64,000 nucleotides of DNA, taken from NCBI GenBank assembly GCA_946803715.1, contig CAMPET010000157.1, positions 3,060 through 67,059 on the forward strand. The letters run 5' to 3'. This stretch comes from Beroe ovata (lineage: Eukaryota; Ctenophora; Nuda; Beroida; Beroidae). The position numbers and the translations under genes are program-made. The notes under the pieces were generated by a model. That model searched no databases. It was not told where the DNA came from and saw only the letters and a list, made by a program, of their open reading frames with translations. Position 1 is the stretch's first letter; each line of letters starts with the position of its first letter. Shown here one piece after another: positions 11,046-23,008 of this stretch.

Positions 11046-12944
11046 ATGCCGTGGGCTCTTGTCTTACTTATCAGCTTGGCCAGTCACTCCGTCAAATCAG
11101 ATAAAACTGCTCAGAAAGCAGCCCTGAGAAGCTTTTTCGAATCATCAGATAGGAATTTTTCGATAGAAGACTGTCATGAAGATTTCAAATCCATAGGATC
11201 CGTGAAATACTTCTCAGTTTTCAACGATAAGAAGTTAGTTGTCGCCAGGAAACTGATAAAGAAGCTGTCAGAGCTACCAAATGACGAAATGATGACATCC
11301 CTTTCCTGTTTGAAGAGATTGCACAGTCGAACCCATCCTAGTTTCGTGGACTTTGTACTTCGAGGCTGCTTGATAACGAAATCAATGATGAAGATTTACC
11401 CTGGTTACCAAAGGTTGACACTCCCCCCTTCCTACCAGACACTGCCCCATTTTTTCTTCTCTGAGGAGAACATGTCCCAGAACGAGAGTGTTGCCGTGGC
11501 AACAAGTACAAACGATGATCCGGAGACTCCTCTGGCTTGGTGGAGGGAAGATGTGGGACTGGGAGAGCATCACTGTAACTGGCATTTTCTCAACAACTTT
11601 GCCTACCCTGAGAAGCATCGTGAAGGAGATCTATTTGCTTACATGCACTTACAGATGCTTGCCCGCTATGATATGGAAAGGATAGCACTTGATCTACCTA
11701 GAACTCGCCCATTCGGACCAGGCTACGGTTGGGAAAAGCCATTGCCGATTGGGTACAACCCCAAACTGAGGGGTATGTCTTACCGTCCACCGAACATGCA
11801 GATAGGTCCTTTCACCATATTTGAGGGGCAGAGTATTGAAACAGAAAGATTGGCTCGAAACAGTTACAATCTTCAAAATGCTCTGGCAAGGGGCTTTTTA
11901 GAGCTCTCGAATGGAAGCCTTGTTGCAGTAACCATGAATTTACTCGGCAACACAGTCGAAGCAAATAGAGGCAATGTTAACAGGAAATTGTACGGTAACC
12001 TCCATAATGATGGGCATAACATAATTGGCTCCATGCCAGACCCCCTTGTGATTTATGATGCTGGAGTAGGAGTCATGACTCATGCAGCCACAGCTCCCAG
12101 GGACCCAGTGTTCTATAGGTGGCACAAATACATCGACTATTACTTCTTTGACACTTTCAGGAAATCCCAGGAGCCCTATAAAGCAGACGATCTTCTCATT
12201 GATGACATCGAAATATGTTCAATAAAGACAGAATCTTATGAGGTGCCAGAAAGTCGCGAAAGGATAAATAGTCTGTATACGTTCATGGAACGAGGAAAAT
12301 ACGTTCTGTATGACTTGGCTCTGCCATTGGAAGATGCTCAGAAAAAGCCGATCAGCATTTACAAGGACCAGCTAAACCATCTTCCCTATAAAATCAAGGT
12401 CACCGTAAAGAACTCAAGTGACAAAGACAAACGTTTAATTTTCAGAGTCTTCCTCGGGTTGAAGACAAATAAACCACTGGAAGAATGGAGAGACATGTAC
12501 ATAGAGATGGACAAGTTTGTAGCAACAGTGTCACCCGGTCTCAACAACTTTACTAGGAGTGACGTCCAATCCTCTGTCATTTCTCCGCACCTAGCAACCG
12601 TTGAGGATATTCTGAACAACAAACAGGGAGATAGTGCACCTCAGAAGTGTGGATGGCCGGAAAGACTCCTCCTACCGCGAAGCAACATGAGGGGCATGGA
12701 TTTCGATCTCTATGTCATAGCTACAGACTGGGATGAAGACAGACTTGCTCCCGGTACTGTGCTCAAAGATGGAGCTTCATACTGCGGCATCGGGGATGAA
12801 AAGTTCGCTGATTCCAGGCCAATGGGCTTCCCGTTCGACAGAAAGTTTGAGGATTCCCTGAAGTTCAACGAGTTCGTTGATTTCGTCCCTAACAGCATGT
12901 CAAGCGTGGTTAAAATAAAGTTTTTGGAGGACTTTTCTCGTTAG
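11046..12944 (+). CDS. Arthropod-type hemocyanin / phenoloxidase superfamily protein, intronless
   Basis: A single uninterrupted exon encodes 632 residues, close to the usual length of hemocyanin subunits and prophenoloxidases. Residues 1-18 form a signal peptide; many arthropod prophenoloxidases lack one. The all-alpha N domain is followed by the CuA site (His176 and His180 in HHCNWH, His201 in YMHLQMLARYD) and the CuB site (His320 and His324 in LHNDGHNIIG, His360 in RDPVFYRWHKYID). All six type-3 copper ligands are therefore present, and the CuB spacing (+4, +36) fits the family. The C-terminal domain keeps the conserved KCGWPERLLLPR and the SYCGIGDEK...RPMGFPFDR blocks. It probably binds a dicopper centre for O2 transport or phenol oxidation; sequence alone does not separate these. 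The ATG at 11046 is preferred because it directly precedes the signal peptide. The gene has no introns, unlike most neighbours. Confidence 0.92.
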   Translation: MPWALVLLISLASHSVKSDKTAQKAALRSFFESSDRNFSIEDCHEDFKSIGSVKYFSVFNDKKLVVARKLIKKLSELPNDEMMTSLSCLKRLHSRTHPSFVDFVLRGCLITKSMMKIYPGYQRLTLPPSYQTLPHFFFSEENMSQNESVAVATSTNDDPETPLAWWREDVGLGEHHCNWHFLNNFAYPEKHREGDLFAYMHLQMLARYDMERIALDLPRTRPFGPGYGWEKPLPIGYNPKLRGMSYRPPNMQIGPFTIFEGQSIETERLARNSYNLQNALARGFLELSNGSLVAVTMNLLGNTVEANRGNVNRKLYGNLHNDGHNIIGSMPDPLVIYDAGVGVMTHAATAPRDPVFYRWHKYIDYYFFDTFRKSQEPYKADDLLIDDIEICSIKTESYEVPESRERINSLYTFMERGKYVLYDLALPLEDAQKKPISIYKDQLNHLPYKIKVTVKNSSDKDKRLIFRVFLGLKTNKPLEEWRDMYIEMDKFVATVSPGLNNFTRSDVQSSVISPHLATVEDILNNKQGDSAPQKCGWPERLLLPRSNMRGMDFDLYVIATDWDEDRLAPGTVLKDGASYCGIGDEKFADSRPMGFPFDRKFEDSLKFNEFVDFVPNSMSSVVKIKFLEDFSR

Positions 12945-13170
12945 TAGCATAGTACTCACTTTCAGCTCATCCATCATTTCCGGCAAATTTCTGAATCTCT
13001 ATAATAGTGGGACTTGATAAGAGTAGACAATCTTGAATAGTATCAATGTTTATCTTAGCAATTATTATTAAATCAAGACGCTTTAAACTTGTTCGTTTTC
13101 TTGTGAGATGTATGAAGTTTCTGGAGGCGATTGCAGATGGCTCATACGGGTGAACTATTTCTTTCCATAT

Positions 13171-14648
13171 TCAGATTCCATAAGTAACATCAGCTGCCCT
13201 TGAGCCAATGGTTGCCGCATGGTTTGCAGTTGTTACATCTGTCAAGTCGAGGTTCTTGAGTTGGACTGATATGAAAATGATGAATTGGTTCATCATGATT
13301 ATTCAAAACTGCCTTCCAGTAAAGAAGGCTAATTCGCCTCAATAAATGGGCTCATTATTATGATAATGAATCACTCGTGATCGTGGCAAATGCAATAACT
13401 AGCGCGGTAAAATTATTGAAGTACCTGCAGTAGCTTCTATTTCCGGTTCTGGATCTTGGTCACAAGTTGTTGAGTTGTCTACAGGTATTTGGGTGCGACT
13501 CTCTTTCTCCGTGTGATCACTTATCTCCGATGAATCCTCACTGCTCCCAGAGCTCGAAGTGGTTGAACTTGAGCTACTGTAATCCGATCCTGAACCAATC
13601 AATCATTTCAAAGCTCCGGTTTCTGCAGAATGCAATTCCTTCATAAAAATGGACACGGCGAAACGTGACAGCAGCAGCTGTATTAATAAACTGACCGGAG
13701 TTTGAGGATGAACTGACTGAGGAAATGCTGCAACAGGAGGAAAATGAGGAATAATTATCATCCTCAGTTGTTTCACTGCTTCCTCCACTGCTCCCACTAC
13801 ACTCTGTGCTGCTATCTCCAGAATAACTTCCATCTGCATCGCTACTGCTACTACTCTCTCCACTGGCACAATTACTGTTCGACCCTGCCTCTTTCTTCTT
13901 GCTTCCAACCCTTTTTTTATTTCCCATAGATCCGTTCGTCACACGAGTTGGTCGGACGTCTCTTTTGGGGACTACCTGCAGGATAGTTTCAGATGAAGGT
14001 TAACACAAAGTTGGGCCAGAACAAAGATGAACGCGCTCACATCATATAAATAGGTATAATCTAGATGGGTGTGTCAAACCCTATCCCTGCCACACCTTAG
14101 ATGGCGTATGAATGCTCCTAGCTTTCGCTTCTCCCCTCCTCAATTGATATCGCGTCCTGATCTCCATTGTATTCCAACGTCAACTGCCAGAAAATAAACA
14201 CACACGCGACGTAGTCTTTCAAACGTGCCAAAATACCGGAAGTAGGTGCCTGAAAGCAAGTATCATACCAAAGTAAGTGGCTTATAACCGTCGGCACAAG
14301 TGTAACACTGTACTTGGATTAATAACGCGTGTGCCGTGCTATAACTTATATCAGGATATAACAATTGACATACCATGTGTTAAGTATGATAAACGGCATG
14401 AGAGATAGCACAAGTTCGCACTGTGTTGGCCACTGCTATAGCGTGTGTGTCGAGTGGTATATCGTAAGCAATTTTATCAGCTCTAAGTACTGCATGTACC
14501 TACGGTATGTGCAACCATAGTAGTTCATGCGTTTGTGTGAAACACTGTATATCCAATTTATATGATGGTATGCATAGCACGGGTTATAGCCTAGTTAACT
14601 TACTTTAGGATTGCATAATGTTCTACCAATATTTCTCAAGATCGTCAT
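13171..14648 (-). CDS. Ser/Asp-rich protein, four exons, unrecognised
   Basis: Exons at about 14604-14648, 13696-13975, 13425-13589 and 13171-13265 join with consistent phases (0, 1, 1) at clear GT/AG borders and give about 194 residues. The start used is the ATG at 14648, but the frame stays open upstream of it, so the true 5' end may differ. After a short basic N-terminus with a Lys/Arg cluster (GNKKRVGSKKKE), two exons are dominated by Ser, with Asp/Glu, Thr and Gly. The C-terminal exon is not low-complexity and ends at TGA. Runs of Ser next to acidic residues are typical casein-kinase-2 phosphorylation substrates; this is general knowledge, not evidence of function. It is tail-to-tail with the hemocyanin-like gene, with about 226 bases between the stop codons. 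No family was recognised. Confidence 0.5.
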
Positions 14649-15799
14649 TCCACAAGGAGCCGATACATAGAAAATACTTTGATTTGTGCCAGAGGAAGTG
14701 CTCAGAAAAGCGTGATGTATGAAACGTAGCGTGGGATATGAAACGGGATATAAAACATAGCTAGGTACTAGATTATCTGGAGCCATATCAAACAGCCATA
14801 TTAAAAAAACAAAAAGTAAGATCTCCTTTAAACCGTTATGAATCTGATTTAAGATATTGAGAAAGTCACCAAGAGCATCAATTCTAGAAAAAGCCACGTG
14901 CCGATGCATGACCCGATGGCAAGTTGTGTTCATTGGCAATGTGGTTGTTGACGGTCATTCAGATCGTCTGTTCGAAATTGCGCGTTATAAAACGTACCGT
15001 GCGCGCACAGTTTGTACTAACTTTTGCGCGTGGAGATCGCGTCTGACTCGTCATTTCTTGACTGCTGCCACTTAGATATGCATATGAAGAAACTATGTGT
15101 ACAAGTCGAGTGGCCCCTTATGTTACTCTGCTTGCGGTGTATTTGGGTCACATTGCGCGGGAATAAGACACTATAACGGGTCTGTAATTTCTCATGTTGT
15201 AACTTGAAGTTTCTTAGAGCTATGTTTGAGAGGAGACAAGGATAATTGTGTTTATCACAACGAAAATTCGAAATGTAATAAATATCAGAAGATATAAGTT
15301 ATAACAGCATACATACATGGATAAAAACAAAATATTTATATATTGAACCTTGTTATTTCTAGGATAGGAGGCTTAAAATTAAAACATTCGTGAATTGTTT
15401 CCGTTTGTTATGTTTAAAGTTTCCTACGAACCTTGTAACCCATGGGGGGAGAGTGAAATCATGTGTATGTTATCTTAAATGGTAATCAAATGGTAATCAA
15501 ATTTAGAATCCAATACAAAAAGAAATGACGATAATAACGCGTGATGATAGCAATATATACACTTGCACTCTAAATAGAAAGTGCAAGAAAATGCGACAAA
15601 TTTTGTAAAAACAAAAGAATTCCAGTCAATATGCATAATTTATCATTAGTTCCAGCATAGTTTGAGTTTCAACCGTTGTTTCAAATATCAAGTTTTATTG
15701 CACGTCACACTATTTCGACACTATTTCGATCTTGATAAATAGCGCACTTGACGTTGATCTCAGGTTCAGACAATTTAGTGTTTGGTCCTATCTTCTGTT
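14649..15799. other. Gap between the Ser-rich gene and the LHFPL-like gene
   Basis: The interval is AT-rich. An open minus-strand frame extends from 14648 back to about 14939 without a recognisable domain and could be a 5' extension of the Ser-rich gene. Nothing else is supported. Confidence 0.4.
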
Positions 15800-16900
15800 T
15801 CAAATACCTTGCTTGTACGTTATCAAACTTTCCATACTCGCAAATTCGGTGACTTGGAATGTTTTCTTGTCCAGAGAAGTACTGAAACCTGAAAATGCGT
15901 GAAATGAATTGTGGAGGAAATGCAGCATTGTAATGTTATCGTACACTGATTATTGAAATGTGAGACCTGGTTATGATATGAATAATGAACACTTCTCAAG
16001 AACAGGGAGCAGTTCATTACAAAGCATTCATAGATTTGGATAATGAACGGGAAACAGAAGGATAATCTATCTCCGACCGATGATAATTCAATCAACATTG
16101 GCTTCTCTTGGGATAATCACAGTCAACACTTGAGATAAGCACAGTCCATAATTTTATCAGATATCAGGCCCCAAATCGAACCTTAAACACTACCCATTTG
16201 AGAAAACATCCACATTTTGACCAGTCTTGGCACTTTTCCAGTTAACACACCGTAATCAAATTTTGTGTTGGTGATCAAAATGACTCTTTAAACGCACTCA
16301 TATATATATATATATGACACATACACAAAGACACGCACGCACACACACACATGCACACAGACACATGCACACAGACACAGACACATAGGTACACACACAC
16401 ACACACAGACACAGACACATACACACACATGCACACGCCACACACATGCACACAAAATAGGAGATTGCTGTGTAATGACTGAAAATGACTACCGTTTAAC
16501 TGGGAGAGTGGACAGGCTTGTGTGAAGACAATAGACTCATGTGTTAACTCGGAAATAACTGTGAAATATGTTAAGTGAGTCGGTGTACAATAGGTCGGAA
16601 TTAATGTAATGATAGGTGACGGAGAATTTGATTAAGAGAAGAAATGAGGTGAAATGAGGGTAAAATGAGGTGAAATGAGGGTAAAATCGAGGAAAATTAG
16701 AAAAAAAAGGTTAATGAGAAGCGCTGAAAGTGAGTTGACTGGTGAAGGAAGGATAAGCTTGGGAGTGCTAAGTTAACATAACATCAGGTGTCATTGGTGC
16801 GATGAAGCCATTATCATCGTTCATTATTGAACAAGGAATTTTGTGTACGTGGTCACCATACAGCAGTTAGTGCTGACAACAGATTTCATCAGTGTGTGTT

Positions 16901-16933
<33 letters not shown>

Positions 16934-18727
16934 NTGTGTGTGTTGTGGGTGTACTGTGTGTGTGTACTGTGTGTGTACTGTGTGTGTGTACTGTGTGTGT
17001 ACTGTGTGTGTGTGCCAGTGAGAAAGAGTGGAATTCGAGTAGCTGTGTAGGTATACCCGGGCCACACACAACAAATAGTTTACAAAAACCACTAATTGAG
17101 TGTTGAAACACAAACCTGCCACGAAATATCCGAGGAATGAACACACAGCGACAAGATACATGGAATAGCCCGGAACACATTCCCCAATACTGAACACGGA
17201 ACTGGACTTGCAGATGTTAGTGACGTAGTCTTCCTTCCATAGGATGGGGAATATAGCGACACCGATCAGTGTCAACATTGCTGAAATTATTGTGTCAACG
17301 ATCACCATGACTGCTGAAATCATGTAACTGTGAATCATGCTAAGAATGGTAATGAATGTGATACATTCTCAGCACTCTCGCTGAGAGCATGAGTGTCGGC
17401 AACGTGTTCTAGATTTACTAGATATCTGATGCTAAAGTCAATTTATGATCTACATCTACATCAACGATACCATAATAGCTATCATTGAATCAACATCTTA
17501 CAATGTACATTTGCTGTTTATGTATACAAAAGGAGGGGCTATGATTTTAGTTGAAAATCAGCAAATCCCGTTCCTCGTTATTGGTATCATAACGTAACAA
17601 ATAACGTAACAAATAACGTACGAATAACGTAACAAATAACGTAACAAATAACGTAACAAATAACGTAAAAAATAACGTAACAATACTCACACGCGACAGC
17701 TTGCCATATTCCGGCCAGGGTGTGGAACGAGCGCCCACACGCTGTGAGTTGGTCACAGAAGCAGTACATTAGAGTGAGTAGGGTGAGGAAGAGAAGGGAC
17801 ACAGCACCCACCCCTATCACGGACACAACCGCTATCAGCATCTGTCGGAGGGGAGCAAAAGTACAGTGTACACACTTGTAAAATCAGGATTTAACGTGTC
17901 TCAATGAACGTATTTTCAGTCAACACTGCACGTGACGTGTTCCAGTTTCAGTATGTTCTATATTCTGCAATGTGTATTCGTCTCTGCACGCAGTGCATGT
18001 GTGAGAAGTGTATGTGTGTGTTCGTTAATTGTCCTCATTATACTGGAGTGTCGTGCTGGTCTGCCGATCAATTTGGCTATAATCACCGGACACCAAAGCG
18101 ATAATAAGTGATTATCGAGGTCTGCACTATGCATTGTGCACTATGCTCAGACTCCAAGTTTCATTCAAATTCCAAAAGCGGATAATATCGAAAGTCTGTC
18201 ACATGACAGACAGCTCCTCACTGAGAAGCCTCGTCAGAGTTGTTGCCCTATGTGTGTGTCGTATGTAAGTGTTTTTATAGTACTTACCACACTGCTGAAA
18301 TCTGTTCTGATGCCGTTACAAGAGAATGCGGTACCGGTCACCGTCTCGGTATCGGCATCCCGTATCTCTGACACAGAACAGTCCTGTATGAAACCGAAGT
18401 GTGCCGTGGTGCCTGACGTGTCCTTCGGACCTGCAATAGGGGGACAAGATTCGATTGGAAATAGTGAATTCAACTAGGTTTTCATTTCTTTAAAGGTGAA
18501 GGAAGATGGGGTACATAGTGTGATGGGAAGTGGATTGTTGAAACATGATTCAAAACAAATCATCTCCTCGAAAGTTAGGCCTAGTTCCGAGTGCCCCCAA
18601 GGAAAGGTGCCCTCTTTCACTCACCCACAAGCCAGTAGGAGGTAGACACACCAACCAAGACTCCAATAGTGAGTATCCACGTCAGTACAAACCACAAGAC
18701 ACTCCGCCACGTCTTGTACGGCAACAT
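15800..18727 (-). CDS. LHFPL-like (lipoma HMGIC fusion partner-like) tetraspan membrane protein
   Basis: Five exons (18625-18727, 18288-18430, 17691-17841, 17116-17280, 15800-15888) join with matching phases (1, 0, 1, 1) into 216 residues, close to the 215-250 usual for LHFP-like proteins. There are four hydrophobic segments. The first ends in the conserved YWL and is followed by a Cys-containing extracellular loop with an FTDFS-like TDFSSV. The third segment aligns with the family pattern Q-x3-S...G-x2-IFP (QAVAS...GVAIFP), followed by ...W...YV..IC.........GEC, matching the second loop. The family is claudin-related; vertebrate members associate with hair-cell mechanotransduction channels and GABA-A receptors. 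A (TG)n tract occupies intron 4 and a 12-bp repeat array lies in intron 3. Which subfamily it belongs to cannot be told by eye. Confidence 0.8.
16290..16455. repeat. (TA)n and (CA)n microsatellite in LHFPL intron 4
   Basis: A short tatatata run is followed by about 130 bases of imperfect acacac and gacaca repeats. A small gaaatgaggtgaaatgagggtaaaatg tandem block follows near 16640-16690. Confidence 0.85.
16895..17012. repeat. (TG)n microsatellite with ctgtgtgtgta subrepeats and one N
   Basis: A nearly pure tgtgtg run is interrupted by a single N at 16934 and passes into a tandem series of tactgtgtgtg units. It lies inside the last intron of the LHFPL-like gene, and the N marks an unresolved repeat length. 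Confidence 0.9.
17587..17684. repeat. 12-bp tandem array (aacgtaacaaat) beside a splice donor
   Basis: About eight copies of aacgtaacaaat, including one shortened unit (aacgtacgaat), end within about six bases of the exon-3 donor of the LHFPL-like gene (GTGAGT at 17690 on the minus strand). Confidence 0.85.
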
Positions 18728-21700
18728 TGCTGAAACAATGCTGGTAAGTGTGAGCGTTGCTATAGCAACGCTTTAGTTACCACAGCAGCAAGGTGGTGAG
18801 ATTGCCGTAGAAATATAATCGGTGAAGTGCTTTCACTAGGTTTGCTTTATTAGGGTCTTATGCTTGATCATTCGATAACAGGGTTTAAGGTTATGGACCG
18901 GACAATTTCATCGTTCGTGGACAACTATTTACGGTTGTTTCCAATTGGTTTCAGTTATTTGAGTTTCCATTTAATCAACGAAAAAGATAGCCGCTCATTC
19001 ATTGATACGATGATAATTATGATAGCAGATAAATAAACCTACAACAATAATTATTACAAGTGGTCATGGCAACATAATACGTCACATGAAGTTATACAAT
19101 AACAATTTCAAAGTACATTTTGCATCTCGGGGAAATTAGCACTAATTGATTCTGTGCAGAATATGTCATGACATGACAACTGACAGGGAGTGGGGAGAGG
19201 GAGAGAGTGGGGGGATATGCTGAGAGATTATGCCGGGAAACCATGGATAAGAATGGGAAGAATCATGACGCGCCATGTGGAAAGGTACATACGAGATAAC
19301 ATGGTGAAGCGGATACAACGCGCGGCGCATAACGAGGAGTGTGAAATGGGTTTACCAAATTGAGTTGCCTCCCCCCGTACTCAGAGGATATGTTAGGACG
19401 ACTCCAGGTATCAAGTTCTGATATAATTACAATTGTGGGGCTTCACCCCCCTCTACTATATAATCTAATCACGACAACTGTGTGATCTAGTTATGTAGGT
19501 ACACAGTACACACATATATATTCTATATCGCATGATATCTTCTGGAGGATATGTTTACCTAGAAGAAGGATAGGTAACCCGAGATGGTGTATTTATAGAC
19601 AGTGTACACACTGTGAGTACATTATAAACAGGGGCAGTTACACTGGATCATAAACGCAAAGTGTGGTGCATCTATACCACGCAATAGCGAGTGCACCAGA
19701 AAACTCTCTGATTGCTCTATACACAGATCAGTCTTTATACACAGATTAGACACTAAATCGTGGAGTCAAAGTGGGTAAACGAGATGCTAAGTCATTATAA
19801 TCACTAGATAACTAGTAAAGAGAGTGGAGTTAGGTAGTCACAACTCACAAGTGCAAATTGCAGGTCATTACACAGGAATAACACTAGCGAATTGAATATA
19901 TTCATCAGACTCTTGGTAACTGCTCTAGACGATGATTGTTCTGGCAGTCTCTAGCCCTGGACTTGACGGTGAGTACAGAATATAGATGGACGATGATTGT
20001 TCTGGCAGTCTCTAGCCCTGGACTTGGCGGTGAGTATAGAATCTATATGGTAAGTGGCGCATGGATACCACACAATCAAAACACATCATACCGCGTACCC
20101 ATGCTAACACTCGTGAAAACTCCCCAACTCCTCAAACATGATATAATTACTTGTATTAGCATGATAGGTTGAATAATGAGTACCCATTAAAGCTGATTTG
20201 TTAAATGTTATCAAATTGTGAGTAGTATAACTATACGAATAAGTAAATAACTCACACCGCCTGTAGTTAATCTCGCTTCTCATATCATAGTAGCAGTAGA
20301 GGCACGATAGAGGCACTCTCCACATCCCAGCCAATAAAGTGCCTCTCAATGTCTCAATGTTTCTGTCTCCTGAGTAGAACGTCTTTTTCCCTAACTGCGA
20401 GCGGTGTGTGTCTCTCTATACGCCTTTTTGCTGCGGCCGATAACACACGTCTTGTTGTCAGACTATAGTGTTACCAAATCCTACAGTGTGCTCTTGGTGT
20501 TTGTTGTGACATCAGCGTTTTATCTCGTCTCATCTTCAGACTTCTTCATCAGATTAACTTCGGAAATTCAAAATTGTTGCGTGAGAAATAGATTTAACTG
20601 TTGAAAAGCAGGTAACAACTCCACGGAAAAAGCTATGTTTCGAGAGAAGGTATAAAAACTGTTAATACATTGAGCGAAGTCATTAAATGGTGATGTCGGA
20701 ATGAGGTCAAAATGTCGTGCCCATGGCATTAAATGATTCGAAAAAGTTCGGTTAGCCACTGATCCAAGCCATAGAGCTGGTCTATTCTCGGTCCCTTCTT
20801 CATAACATGGGTAATCAGTGTCTACCGGTGCATTATAGTCACTATTTATCAATTGTCATAAGGTAAGTACTGGTAGGTCATAAGATAGGTATTGACGATC
20901 CTGTAGTATGAGATAATCAGGATGCTTTGAAGAGCTACATGAGAAGGTATAATGGGAACTGAGGAACATTGCTACTGGCGGCCAGATACTTAATAGAGGA
21001 AGGTCGGATATTCGCAATGTCGTCAATTTAATCCAACCACTGATCTACAGAACGGTAAATGTACTGAATAGTATATCGAAAACGCAGCTAAAATTGTTAT
21101 GCTTCAATGCACGCTAACACTTTCATATGAAGCACATGCCATGCTCTAAGCAGAATATGCATCAAGTGTGGTATTGTGTCCCATACATCGGAGCTTTATG
21201 CCACAGTAGGTGTTTAATAGGTATTCAAGGAAACAGAGCACCTAACAGCACGAGCAAGAGAATATAAGCAAGTCCAATGGTAAGATGCCCTCCGAAGAAG
21301 GGTAGTTTATAGTAGTAGGACCTACACGTGATTCTGGTTATATAGCACTTGGTATAACTATATGACACACCGGAACATGTAGTTGAGTAAGACAAACGTT
21401 GGTCCATTGATGACAGGACTAATAGCAAAACTATGTCGGAACTTGTATACAATCACTACTACAACTCGGTAATATGTGGAACAGCCACGAGTGAACAGAA
21501 TATATCATGACGAGTAAGAGAAGGAGAGAAGAGATGGACAGTTTTGCACCCATCTGACAAATCAGAAATGAGTGATAACAGTTGCAATTGAAATGTCACA
21601 CAAGGTCACTATAGTATATAATGACACTGTCCGTAACAGTCGAGTCATTAGCCTGTTAATATTCTGACAATCATCACATTGAACTCATGGTGTGACCAAG

Positions 21701-22200
21701 CACACTTTGAACATCTCTGTGTGACCAATCACACTTTGAACATCTCTGTGTGACCAAGCTATACGCAGGTACGCTTTGTGGAAACATATCTGCCGGAGAC
21801 TAACGCTGCAAATGGAATTTAGCTCATACAGAATAAACTCAGGAATACTCGGAATAGTTAGGATGTTTCAACTCCATATGAACATAGTATCCATTCTATC
21901 GGAATTTAGCTACTGTTGACTGATGCTACACGCTCTACAAAGGTTTCGACTTGGACAATTGCTCCACTGTGGAGCCAGGAGACGTCTTGGGGATACCCAA
22001 ATCATCCGCCCCGTGGAACCGAATGAGTCATATCAATGATGCATGTCTCCTCCGGCTGATATCATTATCAAGATAAGAGTTGAGAACTGACATAAACGTG
22101 TTGTGGATAAATGAGCCGGTCCGTTCAGTACAAGTTCCACCTGCTGAGACAAATGATAAGGCTGGGTAAGACACAAGTAGGGCAGTCTTTCGAACTATTT
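18728..22200. other. Gene-poor AT-rich interval with small tandem repeats
   Basis: No gene is supported. A 57-bp unit containing cgatgattgttctggcagtc is duplicated in tandem at about 19928-20045, and a 31-bp unit (gtgtgaccaa...tttgaacatctct) is repeated at about 21693-21760. A minus-strand open frame at 20568-20852 lacks splice context or a known domain. Confidence 0.5.
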
Positions 22201-22218
22201 GGTAGCTCTATCTACGAT

Positions 22219-22303
22219 AGAAATTGAAATTTACCAAGACAACTTAACATCTGCGATAGATTTTATCGCAGATGTCAGGTTCTCTTGGCTAATTTCAATT
22301 TCT
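22219..22303. repeat. 40-bp-arm inverted repeat (hairpin)
   Basis: Left arm 22219-22258 and right arm 22265-22303 are complementary over about 40 bases with around five mismatches, separated by a six-base loop (gcgata...tatcgc at the centre). It could be a MITE remnant or the source of a hairpin RNA. No coding potential. Confidence 0.75.
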
Positions 22304-23008
22304 GAGAGGGGTAGTGGGACAAGGAGACTGCTCCTTGTCAGGTCCAACTCCACGACATCGTAACAAAAGAGTTGCTAATTGACCACTTATTACAGCTTGT
22401 CCAGAGCTGGTGTAGAGATATCGCAATTAAACAAGTCCAAACACACACAATGTTGGGAACTGAGTGGTACTGAAATCGTGTACAAGACGCGTCAAGACTT
22501 CGAACAGTCGGGTCAGAAGTTAAAAATGTAATTTACTTGAAGAGAATCAGTTAACTTAGACTTATAGGCTGTCAACAGTACTAAATAACTGAATCTATGA
22601 TAGATAAAATGTGTGGAACTATTATATATATTTTCCATTAAACATGTTCGATAGCTCGGAATCTACACACAGAATACGTGATGACACTGCTCTGCTGCAT
22701 ACAACAACGGTACAGAGCTGTGTAATAAGTTTCCTCTGGTGTTCCCAACAGAAGTTCCTATAATGCAGGTGAAGTGTCAAAATNGTGTCTGTGTGTCTGT
22801 GTGTGTGTATTGTTTGTTTGCTTGAGCCTCTGTTTTCTGGAGAATAACTGGACCTGGATGTCATTTCATGAAATCAAACACGATTTTGTTAATATTTTTT
22901 ATAGTACAACTGTAGTAATTCAGTATCCTAGGAATTTTCCGAATTTCAAAGTAAAATTGGCTTAACTATTGATCAAATTGCCGATTTATAGGATATTTTG
23001 CTTATTTG

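Noticed and set aside
16824-17180. Thr/His- and Cys/Val-rich frames around the (TG)n tract
   Set aside because: Repeat-derived. The true coding part of this area is LHFPL exon 4 at 17116-17280.
20568-20852. Minus-strand open frame of 94 codons as an exon
   Set aside because: No splice partner, no recognised domain and no supporting neighbour; left unannotated.
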